Source: an uncultured Microbacterium sp.
GTDB lineage: Bacteria; Actinomycetota; Actinomycetes; Actinomycetales; Microbacteriaceae
DNA: 41,361 nt
Assembly (NCBI RefSeq): GCF_913776565.1
Contig: NZ_CAJYPF010000156.1
Span: 1-41,361, forward strand
Direction: 5' to 3'
Shown here: positions 1 through 7,416 of the stretch, piece by piece
Layout of the letters: each line of letters begins with the position of its first letter
Position numbering within the stretch: position 1 is the first letter of the stretch
Program-made: the position numbers and the translations under genes
The notes under the pieces: generated by a model
Told to the model about the DNA's origin: nothing
What the model saw: only the letters and a program-made list of their open reading frames with translations
Databases searched by the model: none

Positions 1-667
1 TCTCGCGCGTGACGTCGCCCAGGACGATGTCCGAGCCCGACCACACGAGCCGACCGTCGTCGCGGCGGTGCACGGCGAGCGGCATCCGCTGCACCTTCGT
101 GGCGTCGACGCGACCCGCGTCCACCGCGGCCGAGAGGCGCTCGCGCACGATCTCGCCGAAGGGCGCCGCGTCGAACGCGTCCCGCGTCACCCCCAGCAGG
201 CGGTCGCCCTCGTCGAGGAGCTCGTCGAGGTCGTCGAGGAAGGCGATGCGCTCGCTGTCGTTGGGCCGCGGGCACGCGCCCGTCCAGTGCGCCGCCATGC
301 CGCCGACGTTGCTCGACATCGCGGCGACGGGCATCCCGTCCTCGCCCTCGAAGGCGTAGCCCTCGTCGAGGAGGAACGTGCCGGGGCGCGCCCCCCGCAC
401 CCCGGCACGGGCGGCCCCGGGGCTGGCGACCTTCTCGCCGCGCTCCCCCGGGCCCTCCGACGCCACCTGCGCGCGAGCGCGTTCGGCGGTGTCGGAGATG
501 TTCTTCACGTGCGCGCCGGGCGGGTTCGACACCGTCGGCCCCACCTCGAACATCGCGATGCTCGCTCCGGGCACCCGCTCCGAGAGGATCCGGGCGTACG
601 CCGAACCCGTCGGCCCGCTGCCGACGATGACGACATCGACGGATGCCGGGTACTCCCGGGCGCTCAT
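1..667 (-). CDS. GMC-family FAD oxidoreductase, pyranose-oxidase / C-glycoside 3-oxidase-like (5' part only)
   Basis: This is the N-terminal ~222 residues of a flavoprotein; the gene runs off the left edge. It is missing from the ORF track because it has no stop inside the window. The ATG at 667 overlaps the stop of the upstream isomerase gene (ATGA). The protein opens with an FAD Rossmann segment, VDVVIVGSGPTGSAYA. Around residue 125 it has NVGGMAAHWTGACPRP, which resembles the pyranose 2-oxidase segment whose His carries the flavin. Relatives include sugar 2- or 3-oxidases and the CarA-type C-glycoside 3-oxidases described from Microbacterium. Their role is to make the keto-sugar that lets the glycosidic bond be broken. 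Its place as last visible gene of a sugar-uptake operon beside deglycosidase-like genes favours a glycoside 3-oxidase, but substrate and regiochemistry are inferred. A plain GMC sugar dehydrogenase is the alternative. Confidence 0.8.
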   Translation of the reverse strand, partial: MSAREYPASVDVVIVGSGPTGSAYARILSERVPGASIAMFEVGPTVSNPPGAHVKNISDTAERARAQVASEGPGERGEKVASPGAARAGVRGARPGTFLLDEGYAFEGEDGMPVAAMSSNVGGMAAHWTGACPRPNDSERIAFLDDLDELLDEGDRLLGVTRDAFDAAPFGEIVRERLSAAVDAGRVDATKVQRMPLAVHRRDDGRLVWSGSDIVLGDVTRE

Positions 668-1458
668 GCCGCGCGCGCGATCTCGACGACGTGGGCGACC
701 GAGGCCTCCGACGCGGTGGTGGGGTAGTACTCCAGGCCGACGGGCCCGTCGTAGCCGCTGTCGCGGAGCAGGCGGAAGCGCTCGGCCCAGTCGAGCGAGC
801 CCGTTCCGGGCTCCCCCCGACCGGGAGCGTCGGCGAGCTGCACGTAGTGGATCAGGTCGCCCGCGTTCACGAGCTCGGCCTCCATGTCCTCGCCCTCGAC
901 GGCCGAGTGGTAGATGTCGTACAGCACCCCGAAGTGCGGCGAGTCGACGCCGCGGGCGACGTAGACCCCCTCGGCGGTGCGGTCCAGCAGCGAGCCGGGG
1001 TGGTCGACGCGCACGTTGACCGGCTCGAGCACGAGACCGACGCCCGATCCCTCGATCTGGGCGATCGCCGTGCGGTAGATCTCGATCAGCTTGTCGAGCT
1101 GCACCTGGCGCTTCCACCCGCCGAAGCCCGTGCCGCTTCCCACCACGATGCGGGGGCAGCCGAGATCCCGCGCGATCGCGACGCCCTCGTCGAGCTTGCG
1201 GAAGAACTCGGAGTGGTCCCACGGCGGGATCATGAACTGCGTGCGCGGCTCGCTCAGCTGCGCGGTGAGCTGCACGCCGGTCTCCTCGAGCGCGGCCTTC
1301 AGCGCCGGCAGGTCCTTGGGCGTCGCCGGGGCGTCCACCCCGGTGGGACCCCACATCTCGACGGCGTCGAAGCCCGCGGCCGCGGCCGCGCGCACGCGGT
1401 CGTGGTAATCGCCGGCCTCGGTGAAGAGGAGTTCGATGTTGGGAGCGAGTCGGTACAT
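664..1458 (-). CDS. Hydroxypyruvate isomerase-like sugar isomerase/epimerase (TIM barrel)
   Basis: A 264-residue xylose-isomerase-like TIM barrel. The metal site of the Hyi/IolE group is complete: E145 (LVLEPVN), D181 (VLYDIYH), Q207 (HYVQLADAPGR) and E243 (VGLEYYP). The signature PGRGEPGTG is typical of hydroxypyruvate isomerase relatives. I chose the ATG at 1458 rather than the ORF-track start at 1521 because AAAGGA lies 8 nt upstream and the family starts at this point. The gene sits between permease genes and the flavin oxidase in one operon. A role in isomerising or epimerising a sugar or keto-sugar derivative is therefore likely. True hydroxypyruvate isomerase activity is possible but less likely in this context, since no glyoxylate genes are near. 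Confidence 0.85.
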   Translation of the reverse strand: MYRLAPNIELLFTEAGDYHDRVRAAAAAGFDAVEMWGPTGVDAPATPKDLPALKAALEETGVQLTAQLSEPRTQFMIPPWDHSEFFRKLDEGVAIARDLGCPRIVVGSGTGFGGWKRQVQLDKLIEIYRTAIAQIEGSGVGLVLEPVNVRVDHPGSLLDRTAEGVYVARGVDSPHFGVLYDIYHSAVEGEDMEAELVNAGDLIHYVQLADAPGRGEPGTGSLDWAERFRLLRDSGYDGPVGLEYYPTTASEASVAHVVEIARAA

Positions 1459-1496
1459 GGGGTGTGTCCTTTCGACTGCGGGGCGCGACGATCGAC

Positions 1497-1519
1497 GGAT
1501 GCCGCGCTTCGCGGCATCC
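1497..1519. terminator. Intra-operon hairpin built from GGATGCC repeats
   Basis: GGATGCCGCG, a 3-nt loop (CTT), then CGCGGCATCC form a perfect 10-bp stem in the 93-nt gap between the second permease and the isomerase gene. There is no T-tract, so it may attenuate read-through or stabilise the upstream mRNA rather than end transcription. Both arms contain the heptamer over-represented in this window. Confidence 0.5.
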
Positions 1520-1551
1520 ATCTGGGCAGGCTCAGCCCGTGAGAAGAGGGG

Positions 1552-2388
1552 TCAGCCCTTCAAGCCGCCGGCGAAGCCCTGGATGAAGCGCTTCTGGGCG
1601 AACAGGTAGAAGGCGAGGATCGGGATCATCGAGACGATGACGATCGCGAAGATCTGGTTCCAGGCCGAGACCAGCGAGCCGATGTAGTAGTACATGGCGA
1701 CCGGGAGGGTCTGGTTCGCGGAACCGCCGAGGAAGATCAGCGACGTGAAGAAGTCGTTCCACACGATGAGGCCGGCGAGGATCGCCACGGTCCCCGTCGC
1801 GGGCGACATCAACGGGAGCACGATGCGGAAGAAGATCTGCGTGCGGCTGGCGCCGTCGATGGTCGCCGCCTCCTCGTACTCGGTGCCGAGCCCGCGGAAG
1901 AACCCCGCGTAGAGGAAGATCGCGAGCGGCAGGAGCATCCCGGTGTAGAGGATGATCATGCCCCAGGCCGAGCCGGTGAGTCCGAGCGCGCGCGCCCCGA
2001 TGTACAGCGGCACGGTGCCGAGCTGCGTGGGGAGCACGATCGCCACGAGGAACAGGTAGTAGACGACGCGGCTCCACCGGCGCGTGCTGCGGGCGATCAC
2101 GTAACCGGTGAGCGAACCCAGGAGCACCAGCAGCACGATGCTGCCGGCCGTGATGATGATGCTGTTGACGAGCCCCATCACGACGTTCGAGTTGCCGGTG
2201 GCGGTGAGCACCTTGAGGAAGTTGCCGAAGTCGGGCGCCGTCGGCGGTGCCAGCGTCGACGAGGTGATGACCTCGCGGTCCGACTTCAGCGAGGTCGTGA
2301 CCAGGAAGTAGAACGGCAGCAGGAAGACGAGCGCGGCGATCCAGAACAGGAACTCGCGCAGTCCCGTGAGCTTGGTGTAGCGGAACAT
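1552..2388 (-). CDS. ABC sugar transporter permease, MalG type
   Basis: A 278-residue inner-membrane permease with about six transmembrane helices. It carries the cytoplasmic EAA loop that docks the ATPase (EEAATIDGASRTQIFFRIVLPLM). Its size, single TM segment before the first periplasmic loop and KRFIQGFAGGLKG end are those of the CUT1 carbohydrate family. Only one nucleotide separates it from the upstream permease stop, so the two are co-translated. No ATPase gene is in the visible operon; CUT1 systems in actinobacteria often use a shared MsmK/MsiK-type ATPase encoded elsewhere. Confidence 0.93.
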   Translation of the reverse strand: MFRYTKLTGLREFLFWIAALVFLLPFYFLVTTSLKSDREVITSSTLAPPTAPDFGNFLKVLTATGNSNVVMGLVNSIIITAGSIVLLVLLGSLTGYVIARSTRRWSRVVYYLFLVAIVLPTQLGTVPLYIGARALGLTGSAWGMIILYTGMLLPLAIFLYAGFFRGLGTEYEEAATIDGASRTQIFFRIVLPLMSPATGTVAILAGLIVWNDFFTSLIFLGGSANQTLPVAMYYYIGSLVSAWNQIFAIVIVSMIPILAFYLFAQKRFIQGFAGGLKG

Positions 2389-2389
2389 G

Positions 2390-3364
2390 TCAGTTCTCCT
2401 CCGAACGGTCGGCGGTGACGCGCTGCTGGATGACGGCGAAGACGAGGATGATCAGGGTGAGCAGCAGCGCGAGGGCGGCGCCGTAGCCGAAGTTGCCGAG
2501 CGCGAAGGACTGCTTGTAGACCTGCGTCGCGAGCGTCTCGGTCGCCGCGGCGGGGCCGCCGCCGGTGAGCGCCATGATCTGGTCGAAGACGCGCAGTCCG
2601 TTCACCAGCCCGAGGGTGGTCGCGATCGCGACGGCCGGGCGGATGGAGGGGAGCGTGACGTGCCAGAAGCGCTGCCACAGGTTGGCGCCGTCGATGGCTG
2701 CGGCCTCCTCGATCTCGACCGGGACGGCGGCGAGGCCGGCCATGTAGATCACCATCGAGAAGCCGATGTTCTGCCAGACGAGAACCACGAGGATGGTCCA
2801 GATCGCCCACGTGGGGTCGGCGATCCAGGCGCGGGCCATCGAGTCCAGGCCGATCCCGCGCAGCACGAGGTTGAGCGGCCCGTTGAAGTCGAAGATGAAC
2901 TTCCAGATGTACGAGGTCGCCAGCGGGCTCAGCACGACCGGCATGAAGAAGAGCGTGCGCAGGATGTAGCGGCTCTTGAGCCCCCGGTTGAGCCCGAGGG
3001 CGATGCCCAGGCCCAGGATGTTGCTGAGGATCACCGATCCGAAGGCGAGGAACAGCGTGTTCCACAGGGCCCCGATCTTCGTCGGGTCCTGGAAGATGCG
3101 CGTGAAGTTGTCGAGCCCGATCAGCTCGAAGGCCCCGATGCCGGTCCAGTTCGTGAAGGCGAAGAAGCCGCCGACGCTCGTGGCGACGTAGTGGATGCCG
3201 ATGACGAAGAGGATGCCCGGCAGCGCCCACCACCAGTAGCCGAACTTCAGCAGGCCCTTGCGCCGCGGGGCGGGAGCCTGTCGGCGGCGTCCGCCGCGGC
3301 GCGGCAGGACCACGCGCTCGGTCTCGGTGGCGGCGACCTCGCCGGCTCGGAAGGTGGTGCTCAT
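2390..3364 (-). CDS. ABC sugar transporter permease, MalF type
   Basis: A 324-residue permease with an Arg-rich cytoplasmic N-terminus (about 40 residues) and six predicted helices starting near FGYWWWALPGILFVIGI. The EAA loop is EEAAAIDGANLWQRFWHVTLPSI. It is the heterodimer partner of the MalG-type permease encoded next. It lies 70 nt behind the binding-protein gene, and that gap is filled by a strong hairpin. The substrate is not readable from sequence; the neighbouring oxidase and deglycosidase-like genes suggest a glycoside or the sugar released from it. Confidence 0.93.
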   Translation of the reverse strand: MSTTFRAGEVAATETERVVLPRRGGRRRQAPAPRRKGLLKFGYWWWALPGILFVIGIHYVATSVGGFFAFTNWTGIGAFELIGLDNFTRIFQDPTKIGALWNTLFLAFGSVILSNILGLGIALGLNRGLKSRYILRTLFFMPVVLSPLATSYIWKFIFDFNGPLNLVLRGIGLDSMARAWIADPTWAIWTILVVLVWQNIGFSMVIYMAGLAAVPVEIEEAAAIDGANLWQRFWHVTLPSIRPAVAIATTLGLVNGLRVFDQIMALTGGGPAAATETLATQVYKQSFALGNFGYGAALALLLTLIILVFAVIQQRVTADRSEEN

Positions 3365-3396
3365 GGCGTCCTCGTCATCCTCGATGGGGTGCGGCT

Positions 3397-3428
3397 CCGC
3401 CGCCCGGGTCCAGGGGCCCGGGCGGCGG
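3397..3428. terminator. Strong hairpin after the binding-protein gene
   Basis: CCGCCGCCCGGG, an 8-nt loop, then CCCGGGCGGCGG make a perfect 12-bp GC stem directly behind the binding-protein stop codon and before the first permease. In binding-protein transport operons such hairpins protect the upstream mRNA or attenuate transcription, so that binding protein exceeds permease. No T-run follows, so partial read-through is expected. Confidence 0.6.
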
Positions 3429-3434
3429 ATTCAC

Positions 3435-4724
3435 TCAGTTGCCCCAGGCCGCATCCATGTTCTGGAGCACCTGGTCGATGCTGCTCTGGCCGGTCAGCAG
3501 TCCCTGGACGCCCGTCGAGAGCGCGTCGTACACGGCCGGGTTGGGCCAGACGTTCGAGGGCAGGGTGGTGTACGAGCCGTTCGAGATGTCATCGACGACC
3601 TCGGAGTAGATCGTGTTGCTCAGGTCGAGGTTCTTGTACTCCGAGATGGGCAGCAGACCCGAGGCCTCGTAGAACTTCTCCTGCGCGTCGGGGGTGGCGA
3701 GCCAGTCGAGGAACTTCTTCGCGGCGTCCTTCTTCTGGGACTTCGCGTTGATCGACGCGGCGTAGTTCGAGCTGGCGAGCACGAAGGGCTTGCCGCCGCC
3801 CGCGGCCGGGAAGGGCTGCACCTTGAAGTCGGCCTCCGCGGGAGCCGCCGCGGCGATCTCGACCGCCGAGCCCGAGGGGATGAAGCTGCCGACCGAGGTG
3901 CCCTGCGCGAGTCCGTTGGTGATGGCGTCGAAGCCGCCGCCCTCGGCGCCGGCCTGGAAGCAGCCCTTGTCCTTGAGGTCGATGATGGTCTGCAGCGTGT
4001 CGGCCCAGCCCTTGCTCTGGGCGAAGGTGGTCTTGCCCTCGGCCCGCTCGGTGTTGAAGTTCGGGTCCGATGCGTAGACGCGGGTCGCCGCGATGCCCTG
4101 AGCCGTGAGGCCCGCGTTCGGGGCGGCGGCGCCGGCGAGGGCGAGCATCGACTTGCCGTCGCCCGCGAGCTTGCCGCATTCGGCGTAGAAGTCGTCCATG
4201 GTGGTGGGCCAGCTCGTGATCCCGTTCATGCCCGCCGTGCCCATGCTGGCGACGACGGCGCCGATGGTGAAGTCCAGCGGCTGTCCGTAGGTCTTGCCGT
4301 CGATCTCGAAGAGCGTGTCGCTGCCGGTCGGCACGAGCGACGTCGCCGTGTCGCCGAGCGGCTCGAAGAACCCGGCCTGGGCGAGGGCGCTGAGACCGCG
4401 TGCGTCACCCGCGCCGGGCGCGGTGATGATCACGTCGGAGGCGTTCCCCGCCTGCAACTGCGTGCGGATGGTCTCGCCGTACTTGTCGTTCGGGGTCGGG
4501 TTCGAGGTGATCGTGACGCCGGGGTTCGCCGCCATGTACTCCTTGGCGAGCGTCTCGTACGGGCTCTCGAGGTTGTTGGAGGTGGCGAACGTGAAGGTGA
4601 ACGATTCGGCGTCGCCCCCGGAGTCCCCCGCGCTCGAGCCCGAGCAGCCCGAGAGGGCGAGAGCGGCGGTGACGGGGAGGGCGAGAAGACCTGCGATGCG
4701 CGTGACGCGGCGTTGCGGAGCCAT
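3435..4724 (-). CDS. Extracellular sugar-binding lipoprotein (SBP, CUT1 family)
   Basis: A 429-residue substrate-binding protein. The signal peptide ends in the lipobox ALSGC (Cys at about 27), so it is lipid-anchored outside the membrane. A Gly/Ser linker follows, then the type-I SBP core (FTFATSNNLESPYETLAKEYMAANPGVTIT). The ATG at 4724 is preceded by AAAGG at good spacing and directly begins the signal peptide; the ORF-track start at 5180 would run through the divergent promoter. It delivers the sugar ligand to the two permeases downstream. It is first in the operon, with a palindromic operator candidate in its promoter. The ligand is unknown. Confidence 0.93.
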   Translation of the reverse strand: MAPQRRVTRIAGLLALPVTAALALSGCSGSSAGDSGGDAESFTFTFATSNNLESPYETLAKEYMAANPGVTITSNPTPNDKYGETIRTQLQAGNASDVIITAPGAGDARGLSALAQAGFFEPLGDTATSLVPTGSDTLFEIDGKTYGQPLDFTIGAVVASMGTAGMNGITSWPTTMDDFYAECGKLAGDGKSMLALAGAAAPNAGLTAQGIAATRVYASDPNFNTERAEGKTTFAQSKGWADTLQTIIDLKDKGCFQAGAEGGGFDAITNGLAQGTSVGSFIPSGSAVEIAAAAPAEADFKVQPFPAAGGGKPFVLASSNYAASINAKSQKKDAAKKFLDWLATPDAQEKFYEASGLLPISEYKNLDLSNTIYSEVVDDISNGSYTTLPSNVWPNPAVYDALSTGVQGLLTGQSSIDQVLQNMDAAWGN

Positions 4725-4949
4725 GGGCCAGCCTTTCTGACGACGTTGTCGGCGAGCCCTTCGGTGGGAGCGCCTGTGCTGTGTGACCCAGTATCGGCGC
4801 GTTGCGCCGAAAAAGCACATAAGTCTTCGCGATGCGGCGCATAAGGCCGCACGAACGCGGCCGCATCGCCGAGAGATATGCGTCCTGGCGCCTGCATAGA
4901 TGCCGTTGATACGATGCGAGCACAGCTTCCCCGAGCGAAGGATCACGCC
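4725..4949. promoter_or_regulatory. Divergent promoter region SBP operon / lysR with dyads and repeated CATAAG boxes
   Basis: This 225-nt region holds several clear elements. A 17-bp palindrome, TCGGCGC-GTT-GCGCCGA, lies at 4794-4810. It sits just upstream of a plausible leftward -10 (GATACT on the minus strand), so a bound protein would block or shape the SBP promoter. GCACATAAG (4815-4823) and GCGCATAAG (4837-4845) are direct repeats 22 bp apart, that is, on the same helical face. The second overlaps the dyad ATGCG-G-CGCAT (4832-4842). A further dyad, GCAT-AG-ATGC, lies at 4894-4903. A possible rightward -10 for lysR is TACGAT at 4910. The LysR product next door is the natural ligand for the CATAAG/ATGC elements; this assignment is inference. 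Confidence 0.5.
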
Positions 4950-5891
4950 GTGGTGACCGACCATGCGACACTCTCGCGCCTCGATCTCAACCTCCTCGTC
5001 GCCCTCGACGCACTGCTCACCGAGCGTAGTGTGACGCGCGCCGCCGAGAGCCTGCACCTGAGCCAGCCCGCGTTGAGCGCGTCGCTCGCGCGCCTGCGCG
5101 CGCACTTCGACGACCAGATCCTCGCCCGCCGCGGCAACACGTACGAGCTCACCCCGTTCGCCGTGCGCCTGACCGATCACACGAGCACCGCCCTGGAGGC
5201 GGCGCGGCGCGTGTTCGAGAGCCAGGCGTCGTGGTCACCGGCCGAATCCACGCGCGAATTCTCGATCTACGGCTCGGACTACGGCTTCGTCACGGTCGGC
5301 ACCGTGGTCTCGCAGCTCGCCGCCGAGCAGGCGCCGGGAGTGCGGTTCCGCTACATGCTGCACAATCCCGGGATCGTGGAGGAAGCCGCGAACCGGCTGC
5401 GCTCGGCGGACGCCATGGTCATCCCCCACGGCCCGGTCTCGGAACTGCCCCATCTCGATCTCTGGCAGGACGACTGGCTCGCCGTCGTCGCCGAGGACAA
5501 CGCCGAGGTCGGCGAGGCTCTCACCATGCAGAATCTCGCCGACATGCCGTGGGTGCTGACCTTCCAGTCGCGCTCGGCGTTCACGTCAGCCGCCCGACAG
5601 ATCCAGCAGCTCGGCGTCGAACCGCGCATCGAAGTCGTGCTCGAGAGCTTCCTGTCGGTCGGCCACTTCGTCAGCGGGACGCGCCGCGTCGGGCTGGTGC
5701 AATCGGCCCTCGCGCCGCATCTACTGCGCATCGGCGGCATCCGCGTGGTGCCCCTGCCCTTCGCGGCGACCCCGATCGTGAGCGCGCTGTGGTGGCATCC
5801 CTCGCACACGCGCGATCCGGAGCACGAGTGGATGCGGGGGCTGTTCGCCGAGGCCGGGCGACGCATCGCGGCCGGCCACCCGCCGCACTGA
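4950..5891 (+). CDS. LysR-family transcriptional regulator
   Basis: A 313-residue LysR regulator. The N-terminal winged helix-turn-helix is textbook: LSRLDLNLLVALDALLTERSVTRAAESLHLSQPALSASLARLR. The effector domain spans about residues 90-300 and resembles the NodD/LinR-type subgroup (FSIYGSDYGFVTV...). I chose GTG at 4950 because GAAGGA precedes it by 8 nt and the next codons lead directly into the DNA-binding domain; a second GTG at 4953 is possible. It is divergent from the transport/oxidase operon and convergent with the deglycosidase-like pair, so it probably activates one or both in response to the glycoside or its aglycone. Confidence 0.93.
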   Translation: MVTDHATLSRLDLNLLVALDALLTERSVTRAAESLHLSQPALSASLARLRAHFDDQILARRGNTYELTPFAVRLTDHTSTALEAARRVFESQASWSPAESTREFSIYGSDYGFVTVGTVVSQLAAEQAPGVRFRYMLHNPGIVEEAANRLRSADAMVIPHGPVSELPHLDLWQDDWLAVVAEDNAEVGEALTMQNLADMPWVLTFQSRSAFTSAARQIQQLGVEPRIEVVLESFLSVGHFVSGTRRVGLVQSALAPHLLRIGGIRVVPLPFAATPIVSALWWHPSHTRDPEHEWMRGLFAEAGRRIAAGHPPH

Positions 5892-5899
5892 GCGGCGGG
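5879..5899. terminator. Hairpin at the lysR 3' end (convergent junction)
   Basis: CCCGCCGC, loop ACTGA, GCGGCGGG form a perfect 8-bp stem that contains the lysR stop codon in its loop. It lies 29 nt from the stop of the oppositely oriented deglycosidase-like gene and could work for both strands. It lacks a T-run. Confidence 0.45.
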
Positions 5900-5928
5900 C
5901 GCCGGCCGTCATCGCGCCACGGTCGCCC

Positions 5929-7407
5929 TCAGACCCCCGCGGTCACCGCCCGCATCGACGCACGGATGAGGTCGTGCTGGCGACGCACGAGCAGCAGCGG
6001 GTCGACCTCGCCCAGCTCGGCGAACGCGTGGCCCTCCCACTCGCTCGACCAGAAGCCGCGATAGCCGCCCTCGACGAACACGCGCACGAGCTCGGGATAG
6101 TCGATCGCCGGCTCCTGTCCGGCGTCGTCGATGTCGTAGAACTTCGCGTGCACGTGCACGATCTGCGGCATGATGTCGGCCCACTCGCGCGGATCGACGT
6201 GTCCGTGCATGTTGAAGGCCAGGTGCGCGAAGGCGCCCAGCCGACCCGGGTCGAAGTCCCGCCCGCGGAGGTACGCGAGGAACTCCTGCTGGCGCGCCTG
6301 CATCGCGGCATCCGTCGCCCAGATGCTCTGCAGCGTCTGGACCGCCTCGTCGTCGAGGCCCGCGCGGCGCACGGCCCGCAGCAGGGTCGGCGACATCGCG
6401 TGCATGGTGGAGGAGAAGTCGGCGACGAAGCCGAGAAGCGGGGAGTCGAGCTCGGCGTAGGTCTCGCGCACGCGCAGAATCGGTTCGGCGTTCGGACCCA
6501 TCGGCGCATGGATCTCGTACGCGAGTTTCAGCTCGAGGTCCTCGGCGATCGGCAGCAGGCGACGCAGCAGCTCGGGCTTGGCGCTCTGGATGCGCACGAG
6601 GGGGAAGCCGAGCTTCTTCGCCCCCTCGAACATGAGCTTCGAGAACGCGAACTCCTCGTCGGGCGTCATGTCGCGATCGCGGCGGCGCCCCATGTCGAGG
6701 TTCGCGCCGAACGAGCTCTCGACGAACCCGTGGCGGTCGAACGCCGCGCGCCACGTGCGCACGAAGTCGTCGCCGACCACCGGGTAGGTCGGCACCATCT
6801 GGGATGCCACGATCTCGATGCCGGGGCCGATACCGAGCTGGGCGACCCGGTCGAGCAGGCCGTCGAAGTCGAAGTACCCCGCGCGGAACTCCGCGCTGGC
6901 CGAGTACAGCGTCAGGCCGAGCTGGAAGGGGTCCTCCTCGGCCGCGGGCGGCGGGGGCGTGACGTCCGACACGAGCGCCGGGATGCCGGCATCCGCGTCG
7001 ACGACGTCGAGGGTGCGGACGTCGTGCGCGACGTTGGGCACGTACATGCCGGGCCCGCCGTCCTGGCCCGGGGCGATCTGCATGTACGGCAGGCGCAGCT
7101 CGCCGTGCAGCACGACGTCGTGGGTCTCGCCGAGCACGACGGGCCGGGCGCGGCGGGCGACCAGCCGGGGGTGCTCCTGCAGGAACCACAGCCGTTCGCT
7201 GTGCTCCGGCAGCTCGTCGAGCCGGTACGAGGCGTCGGCGAACTCGAGGCGCAGGTCGTCGGCATCCACCTGCTCCCCGTCGACGGTCAGGGCGAGGGTC
7301 GACACCGACGACAGCCAGAGGCTGCGGTACCAGGGGATCGTCAGGCGCAGCGCCAGCCCGTCGGGGTGCGTGCGCAGGCTGTCGTCGTGGATGAGTCCGT
7401 TGGGCAT
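5929..7407 (-). CDS. Fused C-glycoside deglycosidase-like protein (beta-like domain + TIM-barrel alpha-like domain), paralogue 1
   Basis: A 492-residue two-domain protein. Residues ~1-150 resemble the small beta subunit of C-glycoside deglycosidases (DUF6379 type): ALRLTIPWYRSLWLSSVSTLALTVDGE, then YRLDEL and a predicted beta-rich stretch. A Pro-rich linker (PPPPAAEED, ~151) leads to a xylose-isomerase-like TIM barrel. Its metal ligands by eye are E298 (AYEIH), D330 (GFVAD), H420 (HVHAKFYDID) and E456 (SSEWEG). Compared with the neighbouring paralogue it has an extra helical insertion of about 40 residues between the D and H strands. Known enzymes of this kind have separate alpha and beta chains and break the C-C bond of 3-keto C-glycosides. 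It follows the paralogue by 9 nt in one operon. The family call rests on remembered consensus, not a search. Confidence 0.7.
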   Translation of the reverse strand: MPNGLIHDDSLRTHPDGLALRLTIPWYRSLWLSSVSTLALTVDGEQVDADDLRLEFADASYRLDELPEHSERLWFLQEHPRLVARRARPVVLGETHDVVLHGELRLPYMQIAPGQDGGPGMYVPNVAHDVRTLDVVDADAGIPALVSDVTPPPPAAEEDPFQLGLTLYSASAEFRAGYFDFDGLLDRVAQLGIGPGIEIVASQMVPTYPVVGDDFVRTWRAAFDRHGFVESSFGANLDMGRRRDRDMTPDEEFAFSKLMFEGAKKLGFPLVRIQSAKPELLRRLLPIAEDLELKLAYEIHAPMGPNAEPILRVRETYAELDSPLLGFVADFSSTMHAMSPTLLRAVRRAGLDDEAVQTLQSIWATDAAMQARQQEFLAYLRGRDFDPGRLGAFAHLAFNMHGHVDPREWADIMPQIVHVHAKFYDIDDAGQEPAIDYPELVRVFVEGGYRGFWSSEWEGHAFAELGEVDPLLLVRRQHDLIRASMRAVTAGV

Positions 7408-7416
7408 GTCGATCCC

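Noticed and set aside
2387-4844. Long plus-strand ORFs opposite the transporter genes (454 and 528 aa)
   Set aside because: Antisense to clear permease and binding-protein genes; composition is repetitive and charged.
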